A DNA stretch of 64,000 nucleotides from Owenweeksia sp965229445 (GTDB taxonomy: Bacteria > Bacteroidota > Bacteroidia > Flavobacteriales > Schleiferiaceae): contig OZ245876.1 in assembly GCA_965229445.1 (NCBI GenBank), forward strand, positions 682,001 through 746,000. Reading direction: 5' to 3'. The notes beneath the pieces were generated by a model. The model was not told where the DNA came from. It made no database searches and saw only the letters and a program-made list of their open reading frames with translations. Of the stretch, positions 28,150 to 36,844 are shown piece after piece. A program made the position numbers and the translations under genes. Within the stretch, counting starts at the first letter, position 1, and each line of letters starts with the position of its first letter.

Positions 28150-29009
28150 TAGTTCTTGCGGAAATTGTAGATAATGTAGCCAATCTGAAGATTTGGTGCA
28201 TCACTATCTCCTTGCCAGGTGGTACGCATAGCTGCCGCTTTGGCTTTATCGAACAAACAACTGCTGGTGGTAGTGGTGGCTGAACCGTTCGGTACCTTTT
28301 CTCCGGGAATGGCCCGGGTTACTTTCCCCTGACGGTCAACATAAATTTTTACTACTACTCGACCTTCAGCATCGCACTGGTATTCGGGTTTGGGTTTAGA
28401 AAGCGCTTGTCTGCCTCCCAACATATAATTGCCATTGCCGCCACCGCCACCGCTACTACCGGTACGATTTTGACTATTTGGGTCACCGGTGGGATCGCCC
28501 TGATCACCCGCACCATCCTTCACACCTTCACCACCTGATTTAGAACTCGAAACCTTGGCAAATCGTGCTTCCATTTCCTTGCGCTTGGCCTCCTGTTCGG
28601 CTTCCTTGCGTCGCCGTTCCAATTCTTCAGGCGTGGGCTCAACTTTTTTCGGTTTTACTTCTTCTTTGGGCTTTTCCGTTTTCTGCTGTTTGGGTTTGTT
28701 TTCTTCCAAACTGGGGGCATCCATAACATCCTGAGTTAGGCTGGGTGACTCTGTAGCCTCTGCTGGCGTTTCAATTTGTTCCGGAGTACTCTGCGGCTGG
28801 GCGGTGCTCTCAGAGCTTTGTGGACCGCCATCTGCTTCATCGCCAAAGCCAGTTTCAGAATTGCCAAAGTTTATCACAATACCATCCTCCGGCTTGGGCT
28901 CCATATAACTGAGTCCGAAAAACAGGAAGACAAGAAATAGTGCAATATGCACTACTGCGGAGACGATTATGCCTCTTCTTCGATCCTTATCTTTCCAAAA
29001 ATCACTCAT
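28149..29009 (-). CDS. tonB: TonB-type energy transducer
   Basis: A 286-aa protein. One N-terminal transmembrane helix (GIIVSAVVHIALFLVFLFFGL) is followed by a long periplasmic spacer rich in Pro, Glu, Lys and Gln (KPKQQKTEKPKEEVKPKKVEP). The C-terminal domain has AEGRVVVKIYVDRQGKVTRAIPG, the TonB fold that touches outer-membrane receptors. It sits directly behind exbD and exbB, its usual partners, and ends in a one-base overlap with folC. The three genes form one proton-driven transport unit. Confidence 0.85.
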   Translation of the reverse strand: MSDFWKDKDRRRGIIVSAVVHIALFLVFLFFGLSYMEPKPEDGIVINFGNSETGFGDEADGGPQSSESTAQPQSTPEQIETPAEATESPSLTQDVMDAPSLEENKPKQQKTEKPKEEVKPKKVEPTPEELERRRKEAEQEAKRKEMEARFAKVSSSKSGGEGVKDGAGDQGDPTGDPNSQNRTGSSGGGGGNGNYMLGGRQALSKPKPEYQCDAEGRVVVKIYVDRQGKVTRAIPGEKVPNGSATTTTSSCLFDKAKAAAMRTTWQGDSDAPNLQIGYIIYNFRKN

Positions 29010-29011
29010 TT

Positions 29012-29407
29012 TTAATTTCTTGGGTCAGTGGCAGCTATCATTTTTAATCTGTTGCGGTAAGCTAAATCCATCACCAATACCACCTTTTCGTAAGGTACGG
29101 ATTGATCAGCACGCAATATTAGTACCGCATCTTCTTTATTGTCCACCTGCCTCAATACTTCAGCTTCCAGTTGTGATTCACTGACCAGCTGACTGCCAAC
29201 GGAAAATCTAAGGTCTGGCGAAATATTGACGGTAACGTCTTTTCGCTTTACCGTTTGCGCCTTACTCTTTGGTAATACCAAATCCAGTGCGGAGGTAGTA
29301 ACCAGCGTAGAAGCTATCATAAAGAATATCAGCAACAGGAAGACAATGTCAGTCATGCTCGACATGCTGAATTCTGCACTAACTCTATTTCTTCTCTTAA
29401 GATCCAT
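29012..29407 (-). CDS. exbD: ExbD/TolR-family protein
   Basis: A 131-aa protein with one N-terminal transmembrane helix (MTDIVFLLLIFFMIASTLV) holding the conserved Asp of the family (SMTDIVF), and a periplasmic domain ending in ILRADQSVPYEKVVLVMDLAYRNRLKMI. It converts the proton-motive force for TonB. It overlaps exbB by one base (TAATG-type junction at 29407) and precedes tonB by 2 bp. Confidence 0.9.
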   Translation of the reverse strand: MDLKRRNRVSAEFSMSSMTDIVFLLLIFFMIASTLVTTSALDLVLPKSKAQTVKRKDVTVNISPDLRFSVGSQLVSESQLEAEVLRQVDNKEDAVLILRADQSVPYEKVVLVMDLAYRNRLKMIAATDPRN

Positions 29408-30129
29408 TATAAAGGCTCATTTAGGAGATCTAGAAACTCTACGCTGTTGGCTTCCATTTTATAGACCACCTTGTCTACCCGAGCTACCAGGATATTGTAT
29501 CCAATATAGGCCACAATACCTACCGCCAGGCCTGCTACTGTGGTGGTCATAGCAACATAGATACCCTCGGCTAGCATTTCAATGTCTATTTGTCCCCCGG
29601 CCGCAGCCATTTCATGAAAAGCCAGAATCATACCTATCACCGTACCTAAAAACCCTATCATCGGTGCAGCACCGGCAATGGTGGCCAAGGCTGCCAGGTT
29701 TTTTTCCAACCGCGTCACTTCAAGCTTTCCTGTATTTTCAATTGCTGAACTTATATCTTTCAAGGGTTTACCGATGCGGGAAATACCCTTTTCAATCATT
29801 CTGGCCACCGGGGTATTCTGACTTTGACAAAGCGCCTGGGCCGCTTCTATTTTCCCGTTGCTCACATGGTCTTTAATGTGATTGATGAAGTTATTGTCCA
29901 TTTTACTGGCTCGTTTTAGAGCCATAAAGCGTTCTACGAATATGTAAACCGCAATTATAGAGAGGAGGAAGAGCACACTCATGATAATCATCCCACCAGT
30001 ACCGCCACTGGTAATGAGTTCCATGATGCTCAAAGTTTTTTCTACTGGCTCATCGCCCAGTCCGGTAGTATCACCTGGAACCTGTATCTGCAGGAAGGGA
30101 ATATGCATAGGAGAGTTTTGTTTCTCCAA
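29407..30129 (-). CDS. exbB: ExbB/MotA/TolQ proton-channel protein
   Basis: A 240-aa protein with three transmembrane helices: an N-terminal one (GGTGGMIIMSVLFLLSIIAVYIF) and a closely spaced pair around TIAGAAPMIGFLGTVIGMILAFHEMAAAGG and EGIYVAMTTTVAGLAVGIVAYIGYNIL. The GxxGTVxGM motif is typical of the MotA/TolQ/ExbB family. First gene of the exbB-exbD-tonB-folC run. Confidence 0.92.
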   Translation of the reverse strand: MEKQNSPMHIPFLQIQVPGDTTGLGDEPVEKTLSIMELITSGGTGGMIIMSVLFLLSIIAVYIFVERFMALKRASKMDNNFINHIKDHVSNGKIEAAQALCQSQNTPVARMIEKGISRIGKPLKDISSAIENTGKLEVTRLEKNLAALATIAGAAPMIGFLGTVIGMILAFHEMAAAGGQIDIEMLAEGIYVAMTTTVAGLAVGIVAYIGYNILVARVDKVVYKMEANSVEFLDLLNEPL

Positions 30130-30197
30130 AGATAACGGCGCACTAAGGCCAAGATTATAATGCGCTAAAGAAAAGTTAACAATAGGTAGTGTACAGG

Positions 30198-31595
30198 TTA
30201 AAGCACGGCTTGTTGTAGAATATAGGCTGCCGCCCCGGCAAAGTAACCAGCTAAAGCCAGCAAACTAATGCGTTTAATGTACCAGCCGAAAGACATTCCT
30301 TCCAGTCCCATTACTGCTACCCCTGCTGCGGATCCGATGATTAACGCACTACCACCGGTCCCGGCGCAATAGGCCAGAAATTCCCAAAACAATCCATCCT
30401 GAGCAAAGAAAGAGCCGGCAACGGAACTAATATCGTACATCCCCATAGAGGCGGCGACCAGAGGTACGTTATCCACAATGGCTGACAGCAAGCCGATAAT
30501 CATCGTCACCGTGTAAATGCCATTGGCTTCGGTAGTGCCAATGCTGTTGTCCAGCGCATCTGCCAAACTGGTTAACTGACCGGCAGATTGAAGACTCGCC
30601 ACAGCCAATAGAATTCCTAAAAAGAAGAGCACACTGGCAGTATCTACTTTTCTAAGTACTCCGATTACGCTCAGCTGACTTTTCTGCTCGCGGTTTTTGC
30701 TACGATGCATTAACTCCGTGATTAACCACAATACCCCCAAACTAAACATCATTCCCATAAAAGGAGGGAGGTGGGTGTAAGTTTTGAATACCGGTACAAA
30801 TAATAAGCCCAATACTCCCGCCACAAACACTGTATTTCTTTCCTTGGCCGTAGTGGGGTTGCGATAATGCTCTGGTCCGGCAGATTTTAAAGGTCGTTTG
30901 ATGTCCCCCTTCATTCTAACACTCAGAATAATTAGTGGCACCAGCAGGCATATCAAGCTTGGAAATATTAAACCTGTTACTACACCAGGTACGGTAATTT
31001 GATTGCCTATCCATAGCATGGTGGTGGTCACATCTCCTATAGGTGACCATGCACCACCAGCATTAGCTGAAATAATAACCATTCCTGCAAACATCCACCG
31101 ATCGTTTTTGTCGGATATCAGCTTCTTGAGCAAAGATATCATCACGATGGAGGTGGTAAGATTGTCCAGAGCGGCGGAGAAAAAGAAAGTTAGAATACCA
31201 ATAATCCAAAGCAATTTGGATTTTTTGGTGGTTTTAATTCTATCCGTGATTACGGCAAAACCCTCATGGCTGTCAATTAATTCTACAATGGTCATGGCTC
31301 CCAGTAAAAAGAACAGGATAGAGGCAATTTCTCCCAGATGTTCAAGCATCTGAAATTCAGTAATGTAGTGCGAAATAATCTGATGATCTCCACTTACCCC
31401 ATGTTCGCTAAACATTTCTGTGACGTAATGTGGGATGGCTTCAAGGTTTACAATATCATGAGAGCCAATCACATAGAGCGTCCAGCAAAGTACACCAGTA
31501 ATAAGTGCCGAAGCGGCCTTGTCTATATGGATATTGTGTTCCAGCGCTATTGCTGCATATCCAATCACAAAAATCACAACCATTAAAGTGTACAT
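30198..31595 (-). CDS. nhaD: Sodium/proton antiporter NhaD
   Basis: A 465-aa membrane protein with about a dozen hydrophobic helices. It has the NhaD/arsenite-permease-type signatures EFQMLEHLGEIASILFFLLGAMTIVELID, TFFFSAALDNLTTSIVM and SANAGGAWSPIGDVTTTMLW, the last two being the ion-binding discontinuous-helix regions of NhaD. It exports Na+ in exchange for H+, usual in marine or saline Bacteroidota. It is 11 bp downstream of the dehydrogenase stop on the same strand and may be read from the same transcript. Confidence 0.9.
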   Translation of the reverse strand: MYTLMVVIFVIGYAAIALEHNIHIDKAASALITGVLCWTLYVIGSHDIVNLEAIPHYVTEMFSEHGVSGDHQIISHYITEFQMLEHLGEIASILFFLLGAMTIVELIDSHEGFAVITDRIKTTKKSKLLWIIGILTFFFSAALDNLTTSIVMISLLKKLISDKNDRWMFAGMVIISANAGGAWSPIGDVTTTMLWIGNQITVPGVVTGLIFPSLICLLVPLIILSVRMKGDIKRPLKSAGPEHYRNPTTAKERNTVFVAGVLGLLFVPVFKTYTHLPPFMGMMFSLGVLWLITELMHRSKNREQKSQLSVIGVLRKVDTASVLFFLGILLAVASLQSAGQLTSLADALDNSIGTTEANGIYTVTMIIGLLSAIVDNVPLVAASMGMYDISSVAGSFFAQDGLFWEFLAYCAGTGGSALIIGSAAGVAVMGLEGMSFGWYIKRISLLALAGYFAGAAAYILQQAVL

Positions 31596-31606
31596 GTCTC
31601 GACTAT

Positions 31607-32833
31607 TTAGGTAAGTTGAGTAAGGGCTATTTCATAGGCAGTTTCAGTGAGCCTAAAACCTGTTTCATTGCGCTCATAGCAATCCTGTAGTGCCTGCTTA
31701 ATCGTGTTGGAAACATCATTGAAAATCGCCGTATCTGAAATTTCAATATCGTCCTGCATGAGGTAACCAAATACTCTTGCCATACCACAGTTGGAAATGA
31801 AATCTGGTATGCAGGCCACCTTTTGATCAGCGTACTCGGATATAGGGCCATAGAATATTTCGGTATCAGCGAAGGGCACATTGGCACCAGAAGAAATAAC
31901 TTCCAGGCCACCGGCGAGCATTTGATCCAATTGATCCTTGTTAACTAAACGCGATGCCGCTGCCGGAATGAATATCTCCGCTCCAATACTCCATATTCGC
32001 TTATTGATTTCTTCAAACTGGATCAAGTTATCGGCTACCAGGTAATTACCTGTTTTAGCTAAAAACAGATCCTTGATCTCCTCAAAAGAAAAACCTTCTT
32101 CATTGATAAGCCCGCCAACACGATCAATAATTCCTACCACTACGGCACCCTCTTGTGCCAGATAATAGGCTGCAGCAGCGGCCACATTTCCCCATCCCTG
32201 CACAATTACGCGTTTACCAGCAAGCTCCTTTCCATAGATGTCATAATAGTGGACCACAGATTCGGCAGTGCCGTATCCGGTGATCATATCGGCCACATTA
32301 AAATTTTTGTCAATCGCCGGTGTCAGTTTAGGGTCAAAAACTTTTAGAGCTACACCTTCATTCAGCTGATTAATCTTTTGTTGTTTCACTTGTTCTGTGG
32401 GGCCATAGTGCCCTACCAATACACCCTCCTGGGGATGTTGAATACCCAGTGCGCCGGTGATTGGCATTACCTCATTGTGTTTGTCAACGTTGAGGTCTCC
32501 ACCAGTACCATAGTAGTTTTTGAGGAGTGGTTTCACAGCCTTATACCAGCGTTCCAACACTCCTTTTTTCCTCGGGTCATTAGGGTCAAAGTTTATCCCG
32601 GATTTGGCACCTCCAATTGGTGGACCGGCAACAGTAAACTTAATCTCCATGGTTTTGGCCAGTGAAAGTACCTCGTGTTCGTTGAGGCCACGACGCATTC
32701 GTGTTCCTCCACCAGCCGCTCCTCCCCTCAGGGAGTTGATCACCACCCAACCTTCGGCGGTGGTTTCACTATCGTGCCAATTGAAAACAATTTCGGCTGG
32801 CTTGGATTCAAAGATTTGCAGTAGTTCCTTCAT
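31607..32833 (-). CDS. Glu/Leu/Phe/Val-family amino acid dehydrogenase
   Basis: A 408-aa oxidoreductase. The N-terminal half has GPPIGGAKSGINFDP with the catalytic lysine, and the GGDLNVDK segment. The C-terminal half has the NAD(P)-binding fold with GKRVIVQGWGNVAAAAAYYL. It deaminates an amino acid (glutamate or a branched-chain residue) to the keto acid; the substrate cannot be told from the sequence by eye. The length fits. It is followed by nhaD after 11 bp. Confidence 0.88.
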   Translation of the reverse strand: MKELLQIFESKPAEIVFNWHDSETTAEGWVVINSLRGGAAGGGTRMRRGLNEHEVLSLAKTMEIKFTVAGPPIGGAKSGINFDPNDPRKKGVLERWYKAVKPLLKNYYGTGGDLNVDKHNEVMPITGALGIQHPQEGVLVGHYGPTEQVKQQKINQLNEGVALKVFDPKLTPAIDKNFNVADMITGYGTAESVVHYYDIYGKELAGKRVIVQGWGNVAAAAAYYLAQEGAVVVGIIDRVGGLINEEGFSFEEIKDLFLAKTGNYLVADNLIQFEEINKRIWSIGAEIFIPAAASRLVNKDQLDQMLAGGLEVISSGANVPFADTEIFYGPISEYADQKVACIPDFISNCGMARVFGYLMQDDIEISDTAIFNDVSNTIKQALQDCYERNETGFRLTETAYEIALTQLT

Positions 32834-32915
32834 AAGAAGTCTTAAAAATCGGCGCTAAAATATGAAATAGAGAAGGGGTAAATACGCTCTGCCAGGCAAT
32901 CTTAACACAGACTTT

Positions 32916-33986
32916 TTACACAGTGTAAATTAATCCCGAAGAGTGGTCTGTGGAAGCACCAGTAACACTTGCAAGAACATTGGTTTCACCTCGATATCGA
33001 AGCACGCCTAGGAGACCAAAAATAAGTGCTTCCTTAAAATCCACTATTTTACTGTTGGGTATAATTAACTGACATTCAGTTCGTTTCTGTATTTCATTGA
33101 TAAGAAAACTATTATACGCTCCTCCACCTGTGATAAGGCAGTTTTGTAGGTTAAACTCATTTATTACCCTGGCTATTTGCGCAGCCGCATGTAGCACTGC
33201 GGTGTGTAAACGATCAGGAACATCGGCATCGGCATTTTGAAGGATTGGCAGAAGTTTGTTGTTAAGCCATTCCGCTCCTAAAGATTTTGGTGGTTCTGAT
33301 TGGTAGTATTTAAGTTGGTTCATTTCATGGAGAAGCTGATCCTTTTTAGTTCCGCTTCTTGCAATGTTCCCGTCATGATCATAATCAAGATCTAATTCCT
33401 GACAGAGATGATTGAAAACAATGTTTACCGGACAGATATCAAATGCTATTCTACGCTGGTTGAGTTCAAGAGAAATATTGGCGAAGCCTCCCAGGTTTAA
33501 ACAAGCGGCATAGTCATAGAAAAGCAGTTGGTCTCCTATCGGCACCAATGGAGCGCCCTGGCCGCCCAATCTAATGTCCTGCGTGCGAAAGTCTGTAACA
33601 CAGGAAATTCCGGTAGTTTCAAAGAGCTCTGGCCCACCTCCTATTTGTTTAGTATATCCTTGTTCGGGCTGATGATAAAGGGTATGACCATGTGAAGCTA
33701 TGAGGTGGATAGCACTTTTCGAAAGTTGGTGCTTAGTCAGAAATGCGTTGACTTGATTACCAAGCCATTTGCCATAAAATTGATCCAGTAGAATAAGGGC
33801 ATCCTTACTTAGATTTGGATCGAATTTCAACTTTTCTTTCAGCCCTGCAGCGTAGCTAATTGTATCAGCAAGCTCAATTTCAAATTTCCAATTTCGATTC
33901 TTAAACTCCAGGTTTACGAGGCAGATATCCAATCCATCTAAAGACGTCCCACTCATCAAGCCAATCACCCGATACCTATCGCTCAT
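32916..33986 (-). CDS. anmK: Anhydro-N-acetylmuramic acid kinase
   Basis: A 356-aa ASKHA-fold kinase that phosphorylates 1,6-anhydro-MurNAc from cell-wall recycling. Signatures: GLMSGTSLDGLDICLV at the N-terminus, SHGHTLYHQPEQG, GGFANIS, and ENCLITGGGAYN-type loop (CLITGGGAYNSFL). Cytoplasmic. It is divergent from the acyl-CoA dehydrogenase and does not join the dehydrogenase/nhaD pair closely (83 bp gap). Confidence 0.93.
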   Translation of the reverse strand: MSDRYRVIGLMSGTSLDGLDICLVNLEFKNRNWKFEIELADTISYAAGLKEKLKFDPNLSKDALILLDQFYGKWLGNQVNAFLTKHQLSKSAIHLIASHGHTLYHQPEQGYTKQIGGGPELFETTGISCVTDFRTQDIRLGGQGAPLVPIGDQLLFYDYAACLNLGGFANISLELNQRRIAFDICPVNIVFNHLCQELDLDYDHDGNIARSGTKKDQLLHEMNQLKYYQSEPPKSLGAEWLNNKLLPILQNADADVPDRLHTAVLHAAAQIARVINEFNLQNCLITGGGAYNSFLINEIQKRTECQLIIPNSKIVDFKEALIFGLLGVLRYRGETNVLASVTGASTDHSSGLIYTV

Positions 33987-34002
33987 TTTGCCCTGTTTGC
34001 AT

Positions 34003-34010
34003 TACATTTG
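34003..34010 (+). promoter_or_regulatory. Bacteroidota -7 box for the acyl-CoA dehydrogenase
   Basis: TACATTTG matches TAnnTTTG, 42 bp before the start codon. No TTG lies at the ideal -33 spacing, so the call rests on the -7 box and position. Confidence 0.5.
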
Positions 34011-34052
34011 CAGTCCTTTCAAAGATAGATCACGAGATTAAAATAACGTCAC

Positions 34053-35195
34053 ATGAAATTTCAACTTACCGAAGAACATTTAATGATCCAGCAGGCTGCT
34101 CGAGATTTTGCCCAAAATGAATTGCTGCCTGGTGTGATTGAACGTGATGATAAGCAACAGTTTCCGACTGAGCAAGTGAAGATGATGGGTGAGCTGGGGT
34201 TTTTGGGAATGATGGTTGATCCTAAATATGGAGGCAGTGGTCTTGATACGGTGTCTTATGTTCTGGCTATGGAAGAAATTTCCAAAATTGATGCTTCATG
34301 CTCGGTGATTATGTCGGTAAACAACAGCTTGGTTTGTTGGGGTTTAGAGAAGTACGGGACGGAGGAACAAAAAGAGAAGTATTTAAAACCTTTGGCCTCT
34401 GGTGAGATAATTGGGGCGTTCTGTCTTAGCGAACCCGAGGCTGGGTCTGATGCCACTTCGCAAAAGACCTCGGCTATTGATAAAGGGGATCACTACCTTT
34501 TAAATGGCAATAAAAACTGGATTACCAACGGAGGGTCAGCTTCTGTGTATCTGGTAATGGCACAAACTGATCGTGAAGCTGGCCATAGAGGCATCAACTG
34601 TCTTATTGTGGAAAAAGACATGGAAGGATTTACCGTTGGCAAGAAAGAAGACAAGTTGGGAATTCGTGGTTCAGACACTCATTCCCTGATGTTTGAGGAT
34701 GTGAAGGTGCCCAAAGAAAACCGCCTGGGTGACGATGGGTTTGGTTTCAAATTTGCCATGAAGGTGCTTAGCGGTGGACGAATTGGTATTGCTTCTCAAG
34801 CGCTGGGTATTGCTAGCGGAGCTTATGAGCTTGCCCTTAAATATTCAAAAGAGCGGAAGACCTTTGGAAAAGAGATTGGAAAACATCAGGCTATTGGTTT
34901 TAAGCTGGCAGATATGGCTACAGAAATTGAAGCGGCGAGATTGCTTTGTTTGAAAGCTGCCTGGTTAAAAGATCAGGGATTGCCCTTTGATCGCGAAAGC
35001 GCTCAGGCTAAACTTTATGCCTCTTCGGTAGCTATGAAAACGACGGTTGAAGCAGTGCAAGTGCATGGTGGATATGGATATGTTAAGGAGTATCATGTAG
35101 AACGCCTCATGCGAGATGCCAAGATCACCCAGATCTATGAGGGGACTTCAGAAATCCAAAAGATTGTAATTTCCAGGGATATACTCCGGGATTAG
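34053..35195 (+). CDS. Acyl-CoA dehydrogenase
   Basis: A 380-aa flavoprotein that forms the trans-2 double bond in an acyl-CoA thioester. It has all three family segments: FCLSEPEAGSDATSQKTSA (FAD-binding), NWITNGGSASVYLVMAQTD, and the C-terminal QIYEGTSEIQKIVISRDIL holding the catalytic glutamate typical of short-chain or butyryl-CoA dehydrogenases. Chain-length preference is not certain. It is a single gene preceded by a -7 box. Confidence 0.93.
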   Translation: MKFQLTEEHLMIQQAARDFAQNELLPGVIERDDKQQFPTEQVKMMGELGFLGMMVDPKYGGSGLDTVSYVLAMEEISKIDASCSVIMSVNNSLVCWGLEKYGTEEQKEKYLKPLASGEIIGAFCLSEPEAGSDATSQKTSAIDKGDHYLLNGNKNWITNGGSASVYLVMAQTDREAGHRGINCLIVEKDMEGFTVGKKEDKLGIRGSDTHSLMFEDVKVPKENRLGDDGFGFKFAMKVLSGGRIGIASQALGIASGAYELALKYSKERKTFGKEIGKHQAIGFKLADMATEIEAARLLCLKAAWLKDQGLPFDRESAQAKLYASSVAMKTTVEAVQVHGGYGYVKEYHVERLMRDAKITQIYEGTSEIQKIVISRDILRD

Positions 35196-35521
35196 ATAAA
35201 GATGAAAGGTTATGCCGGAGGGCTTGTATCACCTTTTTTATGCTTGAGAAACTACTATTTGGAGTATGATCTGGAGTAGTTTGAAGTAATTGGCTGGGGG
35301 TAGAATTTGAAAACTAGTCGAAGTTAAACGTTTATTATACGGCTAGTTGGGATGGATTTCGCATCTTGATACTGGGGAGGCGGGAGCGGGCCCACCTCCT
35401 GACCTAAAGTCAACTCAAGCAATTAATTTGCAGTCAATCTTCGCGATTCTATTATTCTCAATCCTTAAGTCGACCAATTAACTACAGGTCGGTGGTACCA
35501 TACAAAAGCTTTTCATTAGAC
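35196..35521. other. Intergenic region, nothing clear
   Basis: This 326-bp gap between convergent genes has one GC-rich patch (about 35374-35404) with complementary GGAGG/CCTCC ends that might fold, but no T tract. I see no gene in it. Confidence 0.5.
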
Positions 35522-36802
35522 CTATAGGAATGGAATTGTTCTTTCCAATGTCATACCGCGACTGCCTTTGATGAGGATGGCTTTTCCGTTGGGTTTTTCA
35601 GTTTGCAGAAATTTCAACAGATCATCTGTATCCGCAAATTTAAGTACCCCGGAAGCAGTTTTGGTTCGGTAGAACTCTTTCCCCGTAAGTAAGACTTTTT
35701 CGAACGGCATATCGGTTGCTAAATCAGCTATTCTTTGATGTTCCTGATCACTCCAGGCACCCATCTCAAACATATCTCCTAAAATCACCCACTTGTCGCT
35801 GTCTGGAAATTGACTGAAATTGTGAAGGGCAGCTTCTATGCTGGATGGATTAGCATTATAGGCATCGATTACCAACTTATTCTTCTCGGTATGGTGTAGT
35901 TGTGAGCGATTGTTGGTGGGAGCGTAAGATTCAATGGCGCTTTTAATGTCCTTCTCTTCTATGCCAAAATATTGTCCAATACAAATAGCTGCTGCCACAT
36001 TGCTAAAATTGTATACGCCGGTTAACTGCGTTTGAACTTCGTGATGCTTAAAAGCAACTCGAAGCATTGCATTATCACTTTCCGTCAAATTTATCTGGTA
36101 ATCTGCTGATTCGATTTTGCCAAAGCTGATAGCTGGAATACCGCGACTTTGTTTCACTTGAATGGGATCATCAATATTCGCAAACACCTTAGCGGTAGGC
36201 TTGGTTCTAAGAAAATCGTACAGTTCACTCTTACCTTTTATTACACCCTCGATGCCACCAAAACCTTCCAGATGAGCTTTGCCAAAGTTGGTGATGTAGC
36301 CATAATCTGGTTCACAAATATTGCACAGAAATTGAATTTCCTTCTGATGGTTTGCTCCCATTTCCACAATGGCAATTTCATGTCCGGAATTTATAGAGAG
36401 GATGGTGAGCGGTACACCAATATGATTGTTGAGATTACCCTTTGTATACGCGGTGTTAAACTTTTTGGATAATACGGCGGCCATTAACTCCTTACTGGTG
36501 GTTTTGCCATTACTTCCCGTAAGGGAAATTATGGGAATTTTGAGCTGACGACGGTGATACGAAGCAAGGTCTTGCAGGCAGCCAAGAACATCATTGACCT
36601 GAATTTTTCTGTCTCCTGCATATTCAGGCTCATCAATAAGCGCATAGGAAGCTCCACCTTTAAGTGCTTGATCGGCAAATTGATTCCCGTTAAAGTTGTC
36701 CCCTTTGAGCGCAAAAAAGATGCTGTCCTTTTTTATGCTCCTGGTGTCTGTGCTAATCCCAGAGGACTGCAAAAAGAGCTTGTGAATTTCTGATATAGTC
36801 AT
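35522..36802 (-). CDS. murF: UDP-MurNAc-tripeptide--D-alanyl-D-alanine ligase
   Basis: A 426-aa Mur ligase that adds D-Ala-D-Ala to the peptidoglycan precursor. The N-terminus STDTRSIKKDSIFFALKGDNFNGN is the MurF substrate domain, the ATP loop is TGSNGKTTSKEL, and YNANPSSIEAAL and GDMFEMGAWS are in the central and C-terminal domains. The start at 36802 agrees with the family N-terminus. Its start codon abuts the T tract of the hairpin that ends gldJ, leaving no room for a Shine-Dalgarno sequence. Confidence 0.93.
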   Translation of the reverse strand: MTISEIHKLFLQSSGISTDTRSIKKDSIFFALKGDNFNGNQFADQALKGGASYALIDEPEYAGDRKIQVNDVLGCLQDLASYHRRQLKIPIISLTGSNGKTTSKELMAAVLSKKFNTAYTKGNLNNHIGVPLTILSINSGHEIAIVEMGANHQKEIQFLCNICEPDYGYITNFGKAHLEGFGGIEGVIKGKSELYDFLRTKPTAKVFANIDDPIQVKQSRGIPAISFGKIESADYQINLTESDNAMLRVAFKHHEVQTQLTGVYNFSNVAAAICIGQYFGIEEKDIKSAIESYAPTNNRSQLHHTEKNKLVIDAYNANPSSIEAALHNFSQFPDSDKWVILGDMFEMGAWSDQEHQRIADLATDMPFEKVLLTGKEFYRTKTASGVLKFADTDDLLKFLQTEKPNGKAILIKGSRGMTLERTIPFL

Positions 36803-36829
36803 AAAAAAAGCCCCGAAATATTCGGGGCT
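36803..36829 (-). terminator. Terminator between gldJ and murF
   Basis: Read on the minus strand, a 9-bp perfect stem (AGCCCCGAA / TTCGGGGCT, 3-nt loop, 36809-36829) is followed by seven T. It ends gldJ transcripts. The last T is directly before the murF ATG. Confidence 0.85.
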
Positions 36830-36844
36830 AATTTCTATAAATTC

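Noticed and set aside
35374..35404. Terminator between acyl-CoA dehydrogenase and murF
   Set aside because: The stem is weak and no T tract follows on either strand.
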